Assembly: GCA_903868595.1 (NCBI GenBank)
Contig: CAIPVV010000055.1
Span: 1-47,211 of the forward strand
Direction of reading: 5' to 3'
Length of the DNA: 47,211 nt
Origin: an uncultured Pseudomonadota bacterium
GTDB taxonomy: Bacteria > Pseudomonadota > Gammaproteobacteria > Steroidobacterales > Steroidobacteraceae
In this document: piece by piece, positions 24,070 through 32,551 of the stretch
How positions within the stretch are numbered: the stretch's first letter is position 1
How the letters are laid out: each line of letters starts with the position of its first letter
Notes under the pieces: generated by a model
The model's database searches: none
What the model saw: only the letters and a program-made list of their open reading frames with translations
Told to the model about the DNA's origin: nothing
Program-made: the position numbers and the translations under genes

Positions 24070-24729
24070 ATGCAGCAACGGCGGCACGGTCTGGCGGTCT
24101 GGGTCCTGGTGTCGGGCGTTGCGTTCGCGCGGCTGGCGTTGGCGCAAGAGACCGCGCAAGCAGCGCCTCCGGATGCCTCGCCGCCGGCCGCGGTGGCTGC
24201 GGCACCGGCCCTCGTAACCGTCGTCCTCCATACCTCGCTGGGCGACATCCAGGTCGCGCTGGAACAGGATCGGGCGCCGCTGACCACCCGCAACTTCCTG
24301 CACTACGTGGACACCAAGCGCTTTGACGGCAGCGATTTCTACCGGGCCGTGAAGATCGGCGACGAGGGCAAGTACGGGCTGGTGCAGGGCGGGCTGAAGG
24401 GCAACCCCAAGCGCGTCTTCAAGCCGATCGCACACGAGTCCCCCGGCGCGACGGGGCTGAGTCACCTGAACGGCGCGATCTCGATGGCCCGCACCAATCC
24501 CGGAACGGCAACGGCCGACTTCTTCTTCGTGGTGGGCGATCTGACGTCGCTGGATGGGAAGGGTGACGCAGAGGATCCGGGCTATGCGGTGTTCGGCCAC
24601 GTCACGCAAGGCATGGATGTCGTGCGGGAGATCCTGGAGCAGCCCCGCTCCGAGGCCGGGGAGGGTGTCATGAAGGGCCAGATGATCGCCAGCCCGATCA
24701 AGATACTCAGTGCCCGCCGGGTGGACTGA
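24070..24729 (+). CDS. Periplasmic cyclophilin-type peptidyl-prolyl isomerase
   Basis: A 219-residue exported cyclophilin. After a leader (LAVWVLVSGVAFARLALAQ) and an Ala/Pro linker (residues 26-48), the domain follows: VVLHTSLGDIQVALEQDRAP, TTRNFLHYVDTKRFDGSDFY with R (the substrate-contacting Phe-Tyr-Arg), YGLVQGGLKG, HLNGAISMARTNPGTATADF with FFVVGD, and YAVFGHVTQGMDVV. All are signature positions of PpiA-like enzymes that speed proline isomerisation in exported proteins. It is divergent from the NTF2-like gene with about 210 bp between starts. ATG at 24070 follows GAGGATGG and matches the leader. Client proteins are unknown. Confidence 0.9.
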   Translation: MQQRRHGLAVWVLVSGVAFARLALAQETAQAAPPDASPPAAVAAAPALVTVVLHTSLGDIQVALEQDRAPLTTRNFLHYVDTKRFDGSDFYRAVKIGDEGKYGLVQGGLKGNPKRVFKPIAHESPGATGLSHLNGAISMARTNPGTATADFFFVVGDLTSLDGKGDAEDPGYAVFGHVTQGMDVVREILEQPRSEAGEGVMKGQMIASPIKILSARRVD

Positions 24730-24758
24730 GCCGGCGGCTACCACCGTCCGAGTGGCCC

Positions 24759-25652
24759 CTACCAGCCTGACGGCGTGTGGGCCGGCATGCCGCGCATGAA
24801 CGCCTCGGCCGCGTGGATCTGGCCACCGTAGACCTTGAAGGCCTCCCAGGCATGCAGCCAGCGATCATCCGGTCCGAACAGCGAGCCCGGCCCGAAGTCC
24901 AGCCGCAGCAGCACCAGACCGAGCTCCTCATCCACCGCCACCACGCGGTAGGTGATGCCGGAGAGCGTGGGGATGCGCTGGGCCTTCATGTTCTCGCAGG
25001 ACGGCGGCTGGAAGCTGCAGCCCGGGCCGGCCATGCGCCGGCCGTTCTCGAACCGGTAGGCGTCGGCGGCCAGTTGGGTGTCGGCCTTGAGGAAGCTGCC
25101 GATCTTAAGTCCCGCCGGATAGCCGGTTGCGATGCGGATGAGCGACTCGCGTGTCTCCCGCTGCCCGTCCGGCGGGACCTTCGCCATCTCGGGGCTCGCG
25201 GCCTTGAGGGAGTCCACCTCGAAGAACATGCCCTCGTGTGCATCGTGCACGGTCATCGTCTCGATCTCGCGGAGGCGGCCGTGCTCGACCTTCAGCCGCA
25301 GGGCCAGCATCACGCGCTTGCCGCCGGCCTCCACCACCACATGGGACGCGGCCACGCCGGCGCGCACGTCCAGGTAGTCCTGGCGGAAGCCGCGCAGCGC
25401 CGTGGCGGTTTGCCACAGGCCCTGCCCCAGGGGCATCTGCGCCGTGTCCTCTGTAAAGCGTACCTTGGGGTCAAGCCGCAGGCGGCGCGGATCGTGCGCG
25501 GTCATCGCGGCCAGGTAGTGGTCGATCTGGCCCTTGAGGCAGGCACGGTCGCAGCCCGCGTCGCGGCGGACACCCGCGGGGGAGGCGCAGGCCGCCAGCA
25601 GGGCGAGCGCTGCGCAGGCCAGGACCCGCAGGCCGGTCGTTGTTGTGGTCAT
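24759..25652 (-). CDS. Lipoprotein of unknown function (paralog B)
   Basis: A 297-residue probable lipoprotein: leader LRVLACAALALLAACASPAG has a lipobox LAAC. The mature part repeats the layout of paralog A (20059-20961): CDRACLKGQIDHYLAAMTAH, RFTEDTAQMPLGQGLW, ALRGFRQDYLDVRAGVAAS, YRFENGRRMAGPGC, and a C-terminus VYGGQIHAAEAFMRGMPA. The pair thus differs in anchoring: this one membrane-tethered, paralog A soluble. No catalytic motif is recognisable. ATG at 25652 follows GGGGACGG. It is divergent from the phosphotriesterase-like gene. The long open frame upstream to 26738 is antisense to that gene. Confidence 0.75.
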   Translation of the reverse strand: MTTTTTGLRVLACAALALLAACASPAGVRRDAGCDRACLKGQIDHYLAAMTAHDPRRLRLDPKVRFTEDTAQMPLGQGLWQTATALRGFRQDYLDVRAGVAASHVVVEAGGKRVMLALRLKVEHGRLREIETMTVHDAHEGMFFEVDSLKAASPEMAKVPPDGQRETRESLIRIATGYPAGLKIGSFLKADTQLAADAYRFENGRRMAGPGCSFQPPSCENMKAQRIPTLSGITYRVVAVDEELGLVLLRLDFGPGSLFGPDDRWLHAWEAFKVYGGQIHAAEAFMRGMPAHTPSGW

Positions 25653-25823
25653 GGTCCGTCCCCGTTGTAATCTGCCCAGTCTATCGGCCCGCGAGACGCC
25701 CAGCCACGACGGCAGGGCGAAGTGCGACGCGAGGGGATGCCCCAGTCGGGCGAGGGGCAAAGCAGCGTAAACTGCGCTGCGGTAGGGACCGCCCACAACA
25801 AGATTCAAACGGGGAATAAACAC

Positions 25824-26918
25824 ATGGACAGGATGACTCGCCGCGAGGCCTTGCTGATGTTCGGTGCGGCTGCCGCCGTGGGCGCGGTGCGCCCTGCGGA
25901 GCTGTCGGCGCAGGAAGTCGACTTCCCGCGGGGCGCGGTCATTCGCACGCTGTTCAAGGACTATGCGCCACAGGAGCTGGCGGGCGGGGCGACGCTGTTC
26001 CACGAGCACCTCTCGCTGGGGCCTGATTTCAACGATCGCTTCCGCGCCGCCAGCGCCGCGGTGCTCGCGGCCAATGGGACGGCTGCGACCCAGCGGCCGG
26101 TCGGTCCGCCGCCGGCGCCGCCGGGCCCGGACCCGATGCGCGACGTCAAGCTCATGGCCGAGGAGCTGCGCAAGGCGCAGCGCGACGGCGTCGCCTGCCT
26201 GGTGGACGCCAGCCTGGACGGCGCGGGCGTGGACCTGGCGTTCATCCGCGAAGCGGCCCGCCAGTCGGGCCTGCCGGTGGTCAAGGGCGCGGGCTTCTAC
26301 ACGCAGCCCTTCTATCCCAAGCAAATCGCCGCCACCAGCGAGGAGCGGTTGGTCGCGGAGCTGATCCGCCAGGCCGATGAGTACCCTGCCGGCGCCTTCG
26401 GGGAAATTGGCTCCTGGGATGAGATCACGGCGGTGGAGCGCAAGGTGTTCCGCGCCGTCGGCAAGGCGCACCGGGCCACGAACCTCCCGATCTTCACGCA
26501 CACCGGCATCCCGGGTAAATCTGCGCTGGAGCAGCTGGATATCCTGGAGGACGTGGGCGTTGATCCCCGGCGCGTGGCCATCGGCCACCTGGGCAACCTC
26601 ACCGACCCGGCTGTCTACGTGCACAAGACGCTGTGCCGCCGGGGTGCGTATGTGGGCTTTGACCGCCAGGGCGGTGGCAACGATGCGCCCGTCGTACCGC
26701 TGATCATGGCGCTGATCGAGGCGGGCTTTGCCGACCACGTGCTCATCTCTGGCGATGCGTCACGTGGCTATGCGCGGCCGGTGACCAACTTCCTGCCGAT
26801 GCTCAAGGCAGCCGGGGCGAGCGATGCGGTCCTGCACCGGATCATGGTCGACAATCCCCGGCGCTTCCTGGCGTTCGTGCCCAAGCGCGAACGGGGCGCG
26901 GCGGCGCACGCCTCCTAG
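25824..26918 (+). CDS. Exported phosphotriesterase-family metal hydrolase
   Basis: A 364-residue protein with a Tat-like leader (TRREALLMFGAAAAVGAV). Metal ligands of the phosphotriesterase fold are visible: LFHEHLSLG (His60, His62), FGEIGSWDEI (Glu193, bridging), IFTHTGIPG (His225), AIGHLGNLTD (His254) and ISGDASRG (Asp310). The bridging residue is glutamate, as in PHP-type members, not the carboxylated lysine of organophosphate hydrolases. An insertion at 76-105 is Ala/Pro-rich. The family contains lactonases and esterases, so the substrate is open: lactone or phosphodiester hydrolysis is possible. ATG at 25824 has GGGGA about 7 nt upstream. It is followed by a hairpin and the carotenoid oxygenase gene on the same strand. 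Confidence 0.85.
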   Translation: MDRMTRREALLMFGAAAAVGAVRPAELSAQEVDFPRGAVIRTLFKDYAPQELAGGATLFHEHLSLGPDFNDRFRAASAAVLAANGTAATQRPVGPPPAPPGPDPMRDVKLMAEELRKAQRDGVACLVDASLDGAGVDLAFIREAARQSGLPVVKGAGFYTQPFYPKQIAATSEERLVAELIRQADEYPAGAFGEIGSWDEITAVERKVFRAVGKAHRATNLPIFTHTGIPGKSALEQLDILEDVGVDPRRVAIGHLGNLTDPAVYVHKTLCRRGAYVGFDRQGGGNDAPVVPLIMALIEAGFADHVLISGDASRGYARPVTNFLPMLKAAGASDAVLHRIMVDNPRRFLAFVPKRERGAAAHAS

Positions 26919-26983
26919 AGCCCCGCGTCGGGTATCGATTTAACGGTCTGGTACCCGGCCTTCGCGGCCCGGCCGTTTCGGCC

Positions 26984-27006
26984 GGCCGCCTGCGCAGCAG
27001 GCGGCC
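26984..27006. terminator. GC-rich hairpin after the phosphotriesterase-like gene
   Basis: GGCCGCCTG (26984-26992) and CAGGCGGCC (26998-27006) form a 9-bp perfect stem with a 5-nt loop about 65 bp after the stop. There is no U-tract, so a bidirectional or Rho-assisted terminator is only a possibility. Confidence 0.4.
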
Positions 27007-27138
27007 TACCCCGTTTGTTGCCGGTGGCGAATTGCCCGGCGTTGCGTTCGTTGCCGGCCCTGGGGGCAGATGCTAGGGTCCGGGCTCGCGTGCGAAACGC
27101 ATCGCGTTATCCCTTGCTGCCTGCTCGAGGAATCCTGG

Positions 27139-28632
27139 ATGCCTAAGTTTCCCGATACCGTCCAGTTCAATGCCCTGAACCGGCCGGTCCGCCTTGAAGT
27201 TGCCGTGCGGGACCTGACGGTCGAGGGTGAAATCCCCGCCGATATCCAGGGTGCGTTCTTCCGGGCCGTCCCGGACCCGGCGCATGCGCCGCTGCACGAT
27301 GACGACATTGCGCTGTCGGGCGACGGCATGGTCAGCCGTTTCCTGTTCGAGGGCGGGCAGGTCGACTACGACATCCGCTACGTGCATACCGCCCGCTATG
27401 CGGCGGAGCGTAAGGCGCGCAAGGCGCTCTTTGGTCGCTACCGCAATCCGTTCACGGACAAGCCCGAGGTGCAGGGCATGGACCGCACCGTCGCCAACAC
27501 CACGCCGGTGTGGCATGCGGGGCGGCTGCTGCTGGTGAAGGAGGATGGCCGTCCGTACGAGGTCAACCCGCACACGCTGGAGACAGTGGGTTCCTATAGC
27601 TTCGGGGGCGCACTCAAGTCGCACACCATGACCGCCCACGTGCGCGTGGATCCGGAGACGGGCGAAATGTTTTTTTATGGCTACGAGGCCGGCGGTCTGT
27701 GCACCACGGATGTGGCGTACTGCATCGCCGATCGCGACGGCAGGCTGCAGTACGAACAGTGGTTCCAGGCGCCGTACGTCGCCTCGATGCATGACTTTGC
27801 GATCACCCGGAAGTGGGCGATCTTCCCGGTCTACCCGACCACGGCGGACCTGGAGCGCCTGAAGGCCGGTGGCGAGCACTGGGCCCACCAGCAGGACCTG
27901 GAGAGCTGGGTCGGCATCATGCCGCGCTATGGCAACGTCTCCGAGATGCGCTGGTTCAAGGGTCCGAAGGGCGTCTCGGCCTTCCACCTCATGAACGCCT
28001 TCGACGAGGGCGACCTCGTGCACCTGGACGCCTGCCTCACCGACACGAACGCGTTCCCGTTCATGCGCGAGGCCGGTGGCATCCACCGCTCGCAGCAGTC
28101 GCTGCAGGGCGGGCTGACGCGCTGGACCTTCGACATGAGCCGGCCCGGCGAGAGTTTCGCCGTGAGCATGGTGGGCCCCCCGGGGGACCTGCCGCGGCTG
28201 AAGGACGCCGACCAGGGCCGGCCCTACGAGGTGTGCTGGATGCCCAGCATCAACCCGCAGGGCGGGCCACCGCTGGCGGGCGGGCCGGTGGGCACCGCAT
28301 TCACCTGCCTGCTGCGCCTGGAGATGAAGACCGGCCGCGTCGACCTGATGGGCCTGCCGCCGGGCATGGCGATCAACGAGCCCGTGCACATTCCCTCGTC
28401 CCGGCCCGGGCACCACGGCTGGCTCCTCCTGGTCGTCGACCGCGAGGCGGGGGATGACTACGTGAGCGAGCTCTGGGTGGTCGATGGCGACAACATCAGC
28501 GCCGGCGCCGTGGCACGCGTGAAGCTGCCCGTGCCGCTGCGTCCGCAGGTGCACGGCTGGTGGGTTTCCGCGGAACAGCTCGCGAACTCGCGGCAGCCGA
28601 AGGCCGCGGCGGATGCCGCCGCGGCGTTCTGA
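27139..28632 (+). CDS. Carotenoid oxygenase family dioxygenase
   Basis: A 497-residue cytoplasmic protein of the carotenoid/lignostilbene cleavage oxygenase family. Histidine blocks expected to hold the non-haem Fe(II) are SHTMTAHVRVDPETGE, VASMHDFAITRKWAIFPVY, VSAFHLMNAFDEGD and, near the end, PVHIPSSRPGHHGWLL. The N-terminus has VEGEIPADIQGAFFRAVPDP followed by GDGMVSRFLF, as in RPE65-like members. The enzymes split a C=C bond of carotenoids or stilbenes into two aldehydes. Seven-bladed propeller length is normal. GAGGAATCC precedes ATG 27139. With nearby alcohol/aldehyde oxidising PQQ enzymes and a tannase, a lignostilbene-type role is a reasonable inference; a carotenoid substrate is the alternative. 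Confidence 0.88.
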   Translation: MPKFPDTVQFNALNRPVRLEVAVRDLTVEGEIPADIQGAFFRAVPDPAHAPLHDDDIALSGDGMVSRFLFEGGQVDYDIRYVHTARYAAERKARKALFGRYRNPFTDKPEVQGMDRTVANTTPVWHAGRLLLVKEDGRPYEVNPHTLETVGSYSFGGALKSHTMTAHVRVDPETGEMFFYGYEAGGLCTTDVAYCIADRDGRLQYEQWFQAPYVASMHDFAITRKWAIFPVYPTTADLERLKAGGEHWAHQQDLESWVGIMPRYGNVSEMRWFKGPKGVSAFHLMNAFDEGDLVHLDACLTDTNAFPFMREAGGIHRSQQSLQGGLTRWTFDMSRPGESFAVSMVGPPGDLPRLKDADQGRPYEVCWMPSINPQGGPPLAGGPVGTAFTCLLRLEMKTGRVDLMGLPPGMAINEPVHIPSSRPGHHGWLLLVVDREAGDDYVSELWVVDGDNISAGAVARVKLPVPLRPQVHGWWVSAEQLANSRQPKAAADAAAAF

Positions 28633-28696
28633 CCTGACCTGATCTGGCCCGGCGCGGATCGGTACTTGCCGATCCGATGCCGGGTCGCCCGGTCGC

Positions 28697-30799
28697 CTAG
28701 TGCGAGCCTTCCGGCCGTCCCCAATCCTCCTGCGCGCGGGCGATGACGTAGGCGTGTACCGCCTCGGCATCCTCCGGCGAGAGCACGTTGGAGAAGTTGG
28801 CCATGCCCTTCTTCACGCGCAGCCCCTTGAGCACGATGTCGTTGAAGCTCGCGTGCGTCTCGGCCGTCATGTGGCGCAGGTCCTTCACGCCGCCGACCGC
28901 CAGCTGCCCGTGGCACTGCGCGCAGGTATTGGCGAAGAGCTTGGCGCCCTTCTGCACCGTCTCCTCGGTGGCCCGCAGCGGCGGGGGATCCGGGATGGGG
29001 GCTGCGGGTTTGAGCGGCGGGAGCTTGCGCTGGCCGCCCAGCTTGAAGACCAGGAGCCGTGCCGACGCACGGTTCTCCGCAGTGCCTACGCCGCGCTCCA
29101 CCTGCGCGGCGCCGCCGCCCCAGCCGGCGTTCACGGCGATGTACTGCTCGCCATCCACCGTGTAGGTCACGGGTCCGGCAACGGGCGCGGTCTGCACGGG
29201 CATCTCCCATAACAGCGCGCCATCGGTGGCGCGGTAGATCGAGAAGGTCTGCTTCGTTGTGCCCTCGATCACAAGGTTGCCGCCGGTGGTCAGCACGCCG
29301 CCGTTGCCATGGCGCGGCAACGGGACCTTCCAGGCCGCGGCCTGCTTGACCGGATCCCAGGCCACCAGCCACGCCTGATCCGGCGGCGCGGCCTTCTGCA
29401 GGGCCATGCGCTTCTTCAGCACCTCGCCGCTGTAGCCGCCCCAGCCGGCGTTGGAGCGGAACTTCTTGGACTCGAAGTTCGGCTCCAGCGCGTAGACCAT
29501 CCAGTTCTCATAGGCCGGGAAGTACGCGAGGCCCGTGCCCGGATTGAACGCCATCGGGAACCAGTTGTGGCCGCCGCCCGGCCCGGGCGTGAGCAGCTGG
29601 GGCTCCAGGCTCAGTCGTGCGCCCGGTACGACCTGCGGCCTGCCGGTCTTGATATCCACGCCGGTCGCCCAGCTGACCGGTACGTAGTTCTCGGCCGAGA
29701 GCAGCTCGCCGGACGCACGATCCAGCACGTAGAAGTAGCCATCCTTGGGCGCGTGCAGGATCACGCGGCGCTCGGCGCCCTTGATCTTCAGGTTCGCCAG
29801 CACCAGCGACTGCGTGCAGTCGTAGTCCCATTCCTCCCCCGGTACCTCCTGGTAATGCCAGCGGTACTCGCCCGTCTGGGCATCCAGCGCGACGATGGAA
29901 CAGAGGAAGAGGTTGTCGCCGCCGCCGGGGCTGCGGTAGTGCTGCGCCAGGGGCGAGCCATTGCCGGTGCCGATGTAGACGAGTTTGAGATCCGGATCAT
30001 AGGCGATGGAGTCCCAGGCGCCGCCGCCGCCGCCCAGCTTCCACCACTCCCCGGTCCACGTCTTGGCGGCCATCGCCTGCGCCGCATCCTCGAAGCCCTT
30101 GGCCGGATCGCCCGGTACCAGGTAGAAGCGCCACAGGAATGCACCGGTGCTGGCGTCGTAGGCCGCGACGAAGCCGCGGGTGCCGTAGTCCGCGCCGCCG
30201 TTGCCGATGACGACCTTGCCGTCGAAGACGCGCGGCGCGCCGGTGATGGAGTAGGGCCAGTCGGTCTGGAAGGTGCGCGTGGTCCACACGGTCTTGCCGC
30301 TGCGCGCATCCAGCGCGATCAGCCGGCCATCCAGCGTTGCAATAATGACCGTGTTCTTCCAGTAGGCGAGGCCCCGCGACACCGGCTCGCAGCACGCGTA
30401 GCGCCCCCACTGGCGCGGCACTTGCGGGTCGAAGCTCCACAGCGGCTTGCCGTTCTTGGCGTTGTAGGCCGTGGTGATGTTCCACGCGCTGGTGTTGTAC
30501 AGAATGCCGTCGACGACGAGGGGCGTGCCTTCCACGCCGCGCAAGGTATCCAGTTCCCGGTACCACGCCAGGCCCAGGTCCTTGACGTTGCCCTCGTTGA
30601 TCTGCGCGAGCGGGCTGTAGCGCTGGGCCTGGTAGGTCCGGCCATCCATGAGCCAGGTGCCTGCCTCGGCATCGGCACTGCGCAGGCGTTCGGCATCCAC
30701 GCCGCGCGACTCCGCGCCGGCATGCGAGCCCGTCTGGCAACCAGCCAGCAGGGCAAGGAGAAGGCAGGTGATTCCAAGGACGGGGCCGGGGCGCTGCAT
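28697..30799 (-). CDS. PQQ-dependent dehydrogenase lipoprotein with fused cytochrome c
   Basis: A 700-residue quinohaemoprotein. The leader ends in lipobox LLAGC (Cys21), so it is probably outer- or inner-membrane anchored on the periplasmic side. The propeller has YACCEPVSRGLAYW (vicinal Cys136-Cys137), WDYDCTQSLVLANLK where most members read WDYD-x-P, and WGGGAAQ near the end. The haem domain has CAQCHG (about 626-630) and KKGMANFSN with a Met ligand (about 666). It differs from 8251-10359 in the lipobox and in the CTQ active-site stretch. It faces the carotenoid oxygenase gene tail to tail. The frame upstream of 30799 is not leader-like. The substrate is probably an alcohol or aldehyde. 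Confidence 0.9.
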   Translation of the reverse strand: MQRPGPVLGITCLLLALLAGCQTGSHAGAESRGVDAERLRSADAEAGTWLMDGRTYQAQRYSPLAQINEGNVKDLGLAWYRELDTLRGVEGTPLVVDGILYNTSAWNITTAYNAKNGKPLWSFDPQVPRQWGRYACCEPVSRGLAYWKNTVIIATLDGRLIALDARSGKTVWTTRTFQTDWPYSITGAPRVFDGKVVIGNGGADYGTRGFVAAYDASTGAFLWRFYLVPGDPAKGFEDAAQAMAAKTWTGEWWKLGGGGGAWDSIAYDPDLKLVYIGTGNGSPLAQHYRSPGGGDNLFLCSIVALDAQTGEYRWHYQEVPGEEWDYDCTQSLVLANLKIKGAERRVILHAPKDGYFYVLDRASGELLSAENYVPVSWATGVDIKTGRPQVVPGARLSLEPQLLTPGPGGGHNWFPMAFNPGTGLAYFPAYENWMVYALEPNFESKKFRSNAGWGGYSGEVLKKRMALQKAAPPDQAWLVAWDPVKQAAAWKVPLPRHGNGGVLTTGGNLVIEGTTKQTFSIYRATDGALLWEMPVQTAPVAGPVTYTVDGEQYIAVNAGWGGGAAQVERGVGTAENRASARLLVFKLGGQRKLPPLKPAAPIPDPPPLRATEETVQKGAKLFANTCAQCHGQLAVGGVKDLRHMTAETHASFNDIVLKGLRVKKGMANFSNVLSPEDAEAVHAYVIARAQEDWGRPEGSH

Positions 30800-31054
30800 G
30801 ACGGGGTGTTCTTTTTCTGGGCGGGGACGAAGGCGCCCAGTATCAGGCCTTGCGGCCGCGCCGCGCCAATCCCGCCGCGTCGCGAGGAGTAGGAGCACTG
30901 GCCTTGGGGCCACCGCTTGATGGCAGGGAGCGAACCCACCAAGTTAGCCACCGGATGAGATAGAGCGAAGAAATGAAAAGCGGCCTGCCCCGGCGCAACC
31001 CGCCCCGTGTACGACGGCCGATGGAGTCTTGCCCTGAAGAAGAGGGGATCATCC

Positions 31055-31504
31055 GTGACGGCCTTCGCCCAGCGACGGGGTGTCGCCCTGGCCGCCTTGC
31101 TCGCGCTGGGCGCGCTCACCGCGCAGGCCGCGGGCACGAGCGCGCGCGTAGCCGGGGATGTCCCCATTGACGGCGCGAACATCTATTCCATGAGCATTAC
31201 CTCCACGGCCGATGGCACGCTGCTCAACGGCAGCATGAGCGGCATCGTGTAGCGCGCGCTTCCCGGGGAGGCGGCGGCCACGCCGTTCATCCGGCCCGCT
31301 GCGACCTATGGCCTGCAGTCGGTGTTCGGCGTGCTCGCCGATGAGCGCGCGCACCGCCTGGGAGTCTGCTCGGTCGGGGCGCCGTGGGCCACGCGGGAGT
31401 GCCTTGAAACGGCGCGGTTCGCCCCCATTTTGGCCGGATACCCCGGCCCGCTCGATCAGCTGCCGTGGGATACTGACGCCCCCCGCCAGGACTGGAAGAA
31501 TTAA
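31055..31504 (+). pseudogene. Exported protein gene with in-frame amber stop
   Basis: A GTG at 31055 (GAGGGG upstream) starts a leader (TAFAQRRGVALAALLALGAL then TAQAAGTSA) and a short mature part that stops at TAG 31250-31252. The same frame then stays open to TAA 31502-31504: RALPGEAAATPFIRPAATY, VFGVLADERAHRLGV, then a C-rich stretch and DQLPWDTDAPRQDWKN. So about 149 codons are open apart from one amber codon. I recognise no family. Either a truncated protein plus a dead tail, or one gene with a nonsense mutation. It ends two bases before the Tim44-like start, so it belonged to that transcript. Confidence 0.4.
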
Positions 31505-31506
31505 CT

Positions 31507-32511
31507 ATGAAGAGCGTTCGTTGGCTTGCGATGGTGGTCCTCTCGGCCAGCCTCCTCGTCCCGGTACTGGTGGAAGCCCGCGCAGGCGCGGGCGGCAGTT
31601 TCGGCAGCCGCGGTGCCCGCACGTACTCGGCACCCCGTCCGACCGCCGTCGCGCCGACCGCGAGTCCCGTTGAGCGCAGCGCAACGCCCCAGCAGCCCCT
31701 GCAGGCGCCGGGCAAGCCAATCGCCGCGGTACCCCAGCCATCGCCCCAAGTCCCGCCGCAGGGGTTCCTGGCCCGCAACCCGTTCGTGTCGGGTCTGCTG
31801 GGCGGCGTCCTGGGCGCGAGCGTCATGCACATGATGTTTGGTGGCGGCTTCAGCGGCGGAGGCGGGTTCGGGGGCATGGGCGGTGGCCTGATGCAGCTGC
31901 TGATCATCGGCGGTCTCCTGTACCTGGTCGTGCGCGCGCAGCGCGGCGCAAGCCGGGCGAGCGTGGGGGAGCAGCGGCCGGACAGGGGATTCCTGGATGG
32001 CGCTGCGATATCGCCGGTGCCGGATGCCAGGCCCCTGTATCGACAGCCGGAGCTGCTGGCGCCCTCCAGCGGCAACCCTGCGATGTTGCCTGCCGCGCCG
32101 GCGGCGGAGCCGGGGATCACCGAGGCAGACTACAAGGCCTTCGAGGCCGTGCTGGTGGGTGTGCAGGCGGCCTACAGTGCTGCAGATCTTGCGAGGTTGC
32201 GCGGCCTCGCCTCGCCTGAAATCGTTGGCTACTTCTCCGAGGCTCTGTCCGGCAACGTGAGCCGTGGCCTGGAGAACAAGGTCGAAGCCGTGAAGCTGGA
32301 GCAGGGCGAGCTATCGGAGGCGTGGAGCGAGGCGGGCCTGGACTACGCCAGCGTCGCCCTGCGTTTCAGCCTGATCGACTACACGCGCAACGTTGCCGAT
32401 GGCTCCATCGTGTCGGGCAGCCAGCACGAGCGTACCGAGGCGACTGAGGTCTGGACATTCCTGCGCAGCGCCGGCGGCAAGTGGATCGTTTCAGCCATCC
32501 AGCAAACCTAG
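31507..32511 (+). CDS. Tim44-like domain protein
   Basis: A 334-residue protein with a leader (SVRWLAMVVLSASLLVPVLV then EARAGAGG), a Ser/Pro/Gly-rich region, a membrane helix bounded by glycine runs (MMFGGGFSGGGG and MQLLIIGGLLYLVVRAQ), and a C-terminal Tim44-like domain (about 210-333): YKAFEAVLVGVQAAYSAADL, RLRGLASPEIVGYFSEAL and WTFLRSAGGKWIVSAIQQT. Bacterial homologues are membrane proteins of uncertain function, thought to bind lipids. The order leader, Gly-rich helix, Tim44 domain is the family's usual one. ATG at 31507 begins two bases after the upstream stop, so the gene was part of that unit. Confidence 0.82.
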   Translation: MKSVRWLAMVVLSASLLVPVLVEARAGAGGSFGSRGARTYSAPRPTAVAPTASPVERSATPQQPLQAPGKPIAAVPQPSPQVPPQGFLARNPFVSGLLGGVLGASVMHMMFGGGFSGGGGFGGMGGGLMQLLIIGGLLYLVVRAQRGASRASVGEQRPDRGFLDGAAISPVPDARPLYRQPELLAPSSGNPAMLPAAPAAEPGITEADYKAFEAVLVGVQAAYSAADLARLRGLASPEIVGYFSEALSGNVSRGLENKVEAVKLEQGELSEAWSEAGLDYASVALRFSLIDYTRNVADGSIVSGSQHERTEATEVWTFLRSAGGKWIVSAIQQT

Positions 32512-32551
32512 CGCTGCGCCTGCGGCGGTCGGCAAAGCGCGGCGGCGCGCC

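Noticed and set aside
25722..25823. An N-terminal extension of the phosphotriesterase-like gene
   Set aside because: The Tat leader begins at ATG 25824 with a good ribosome site.
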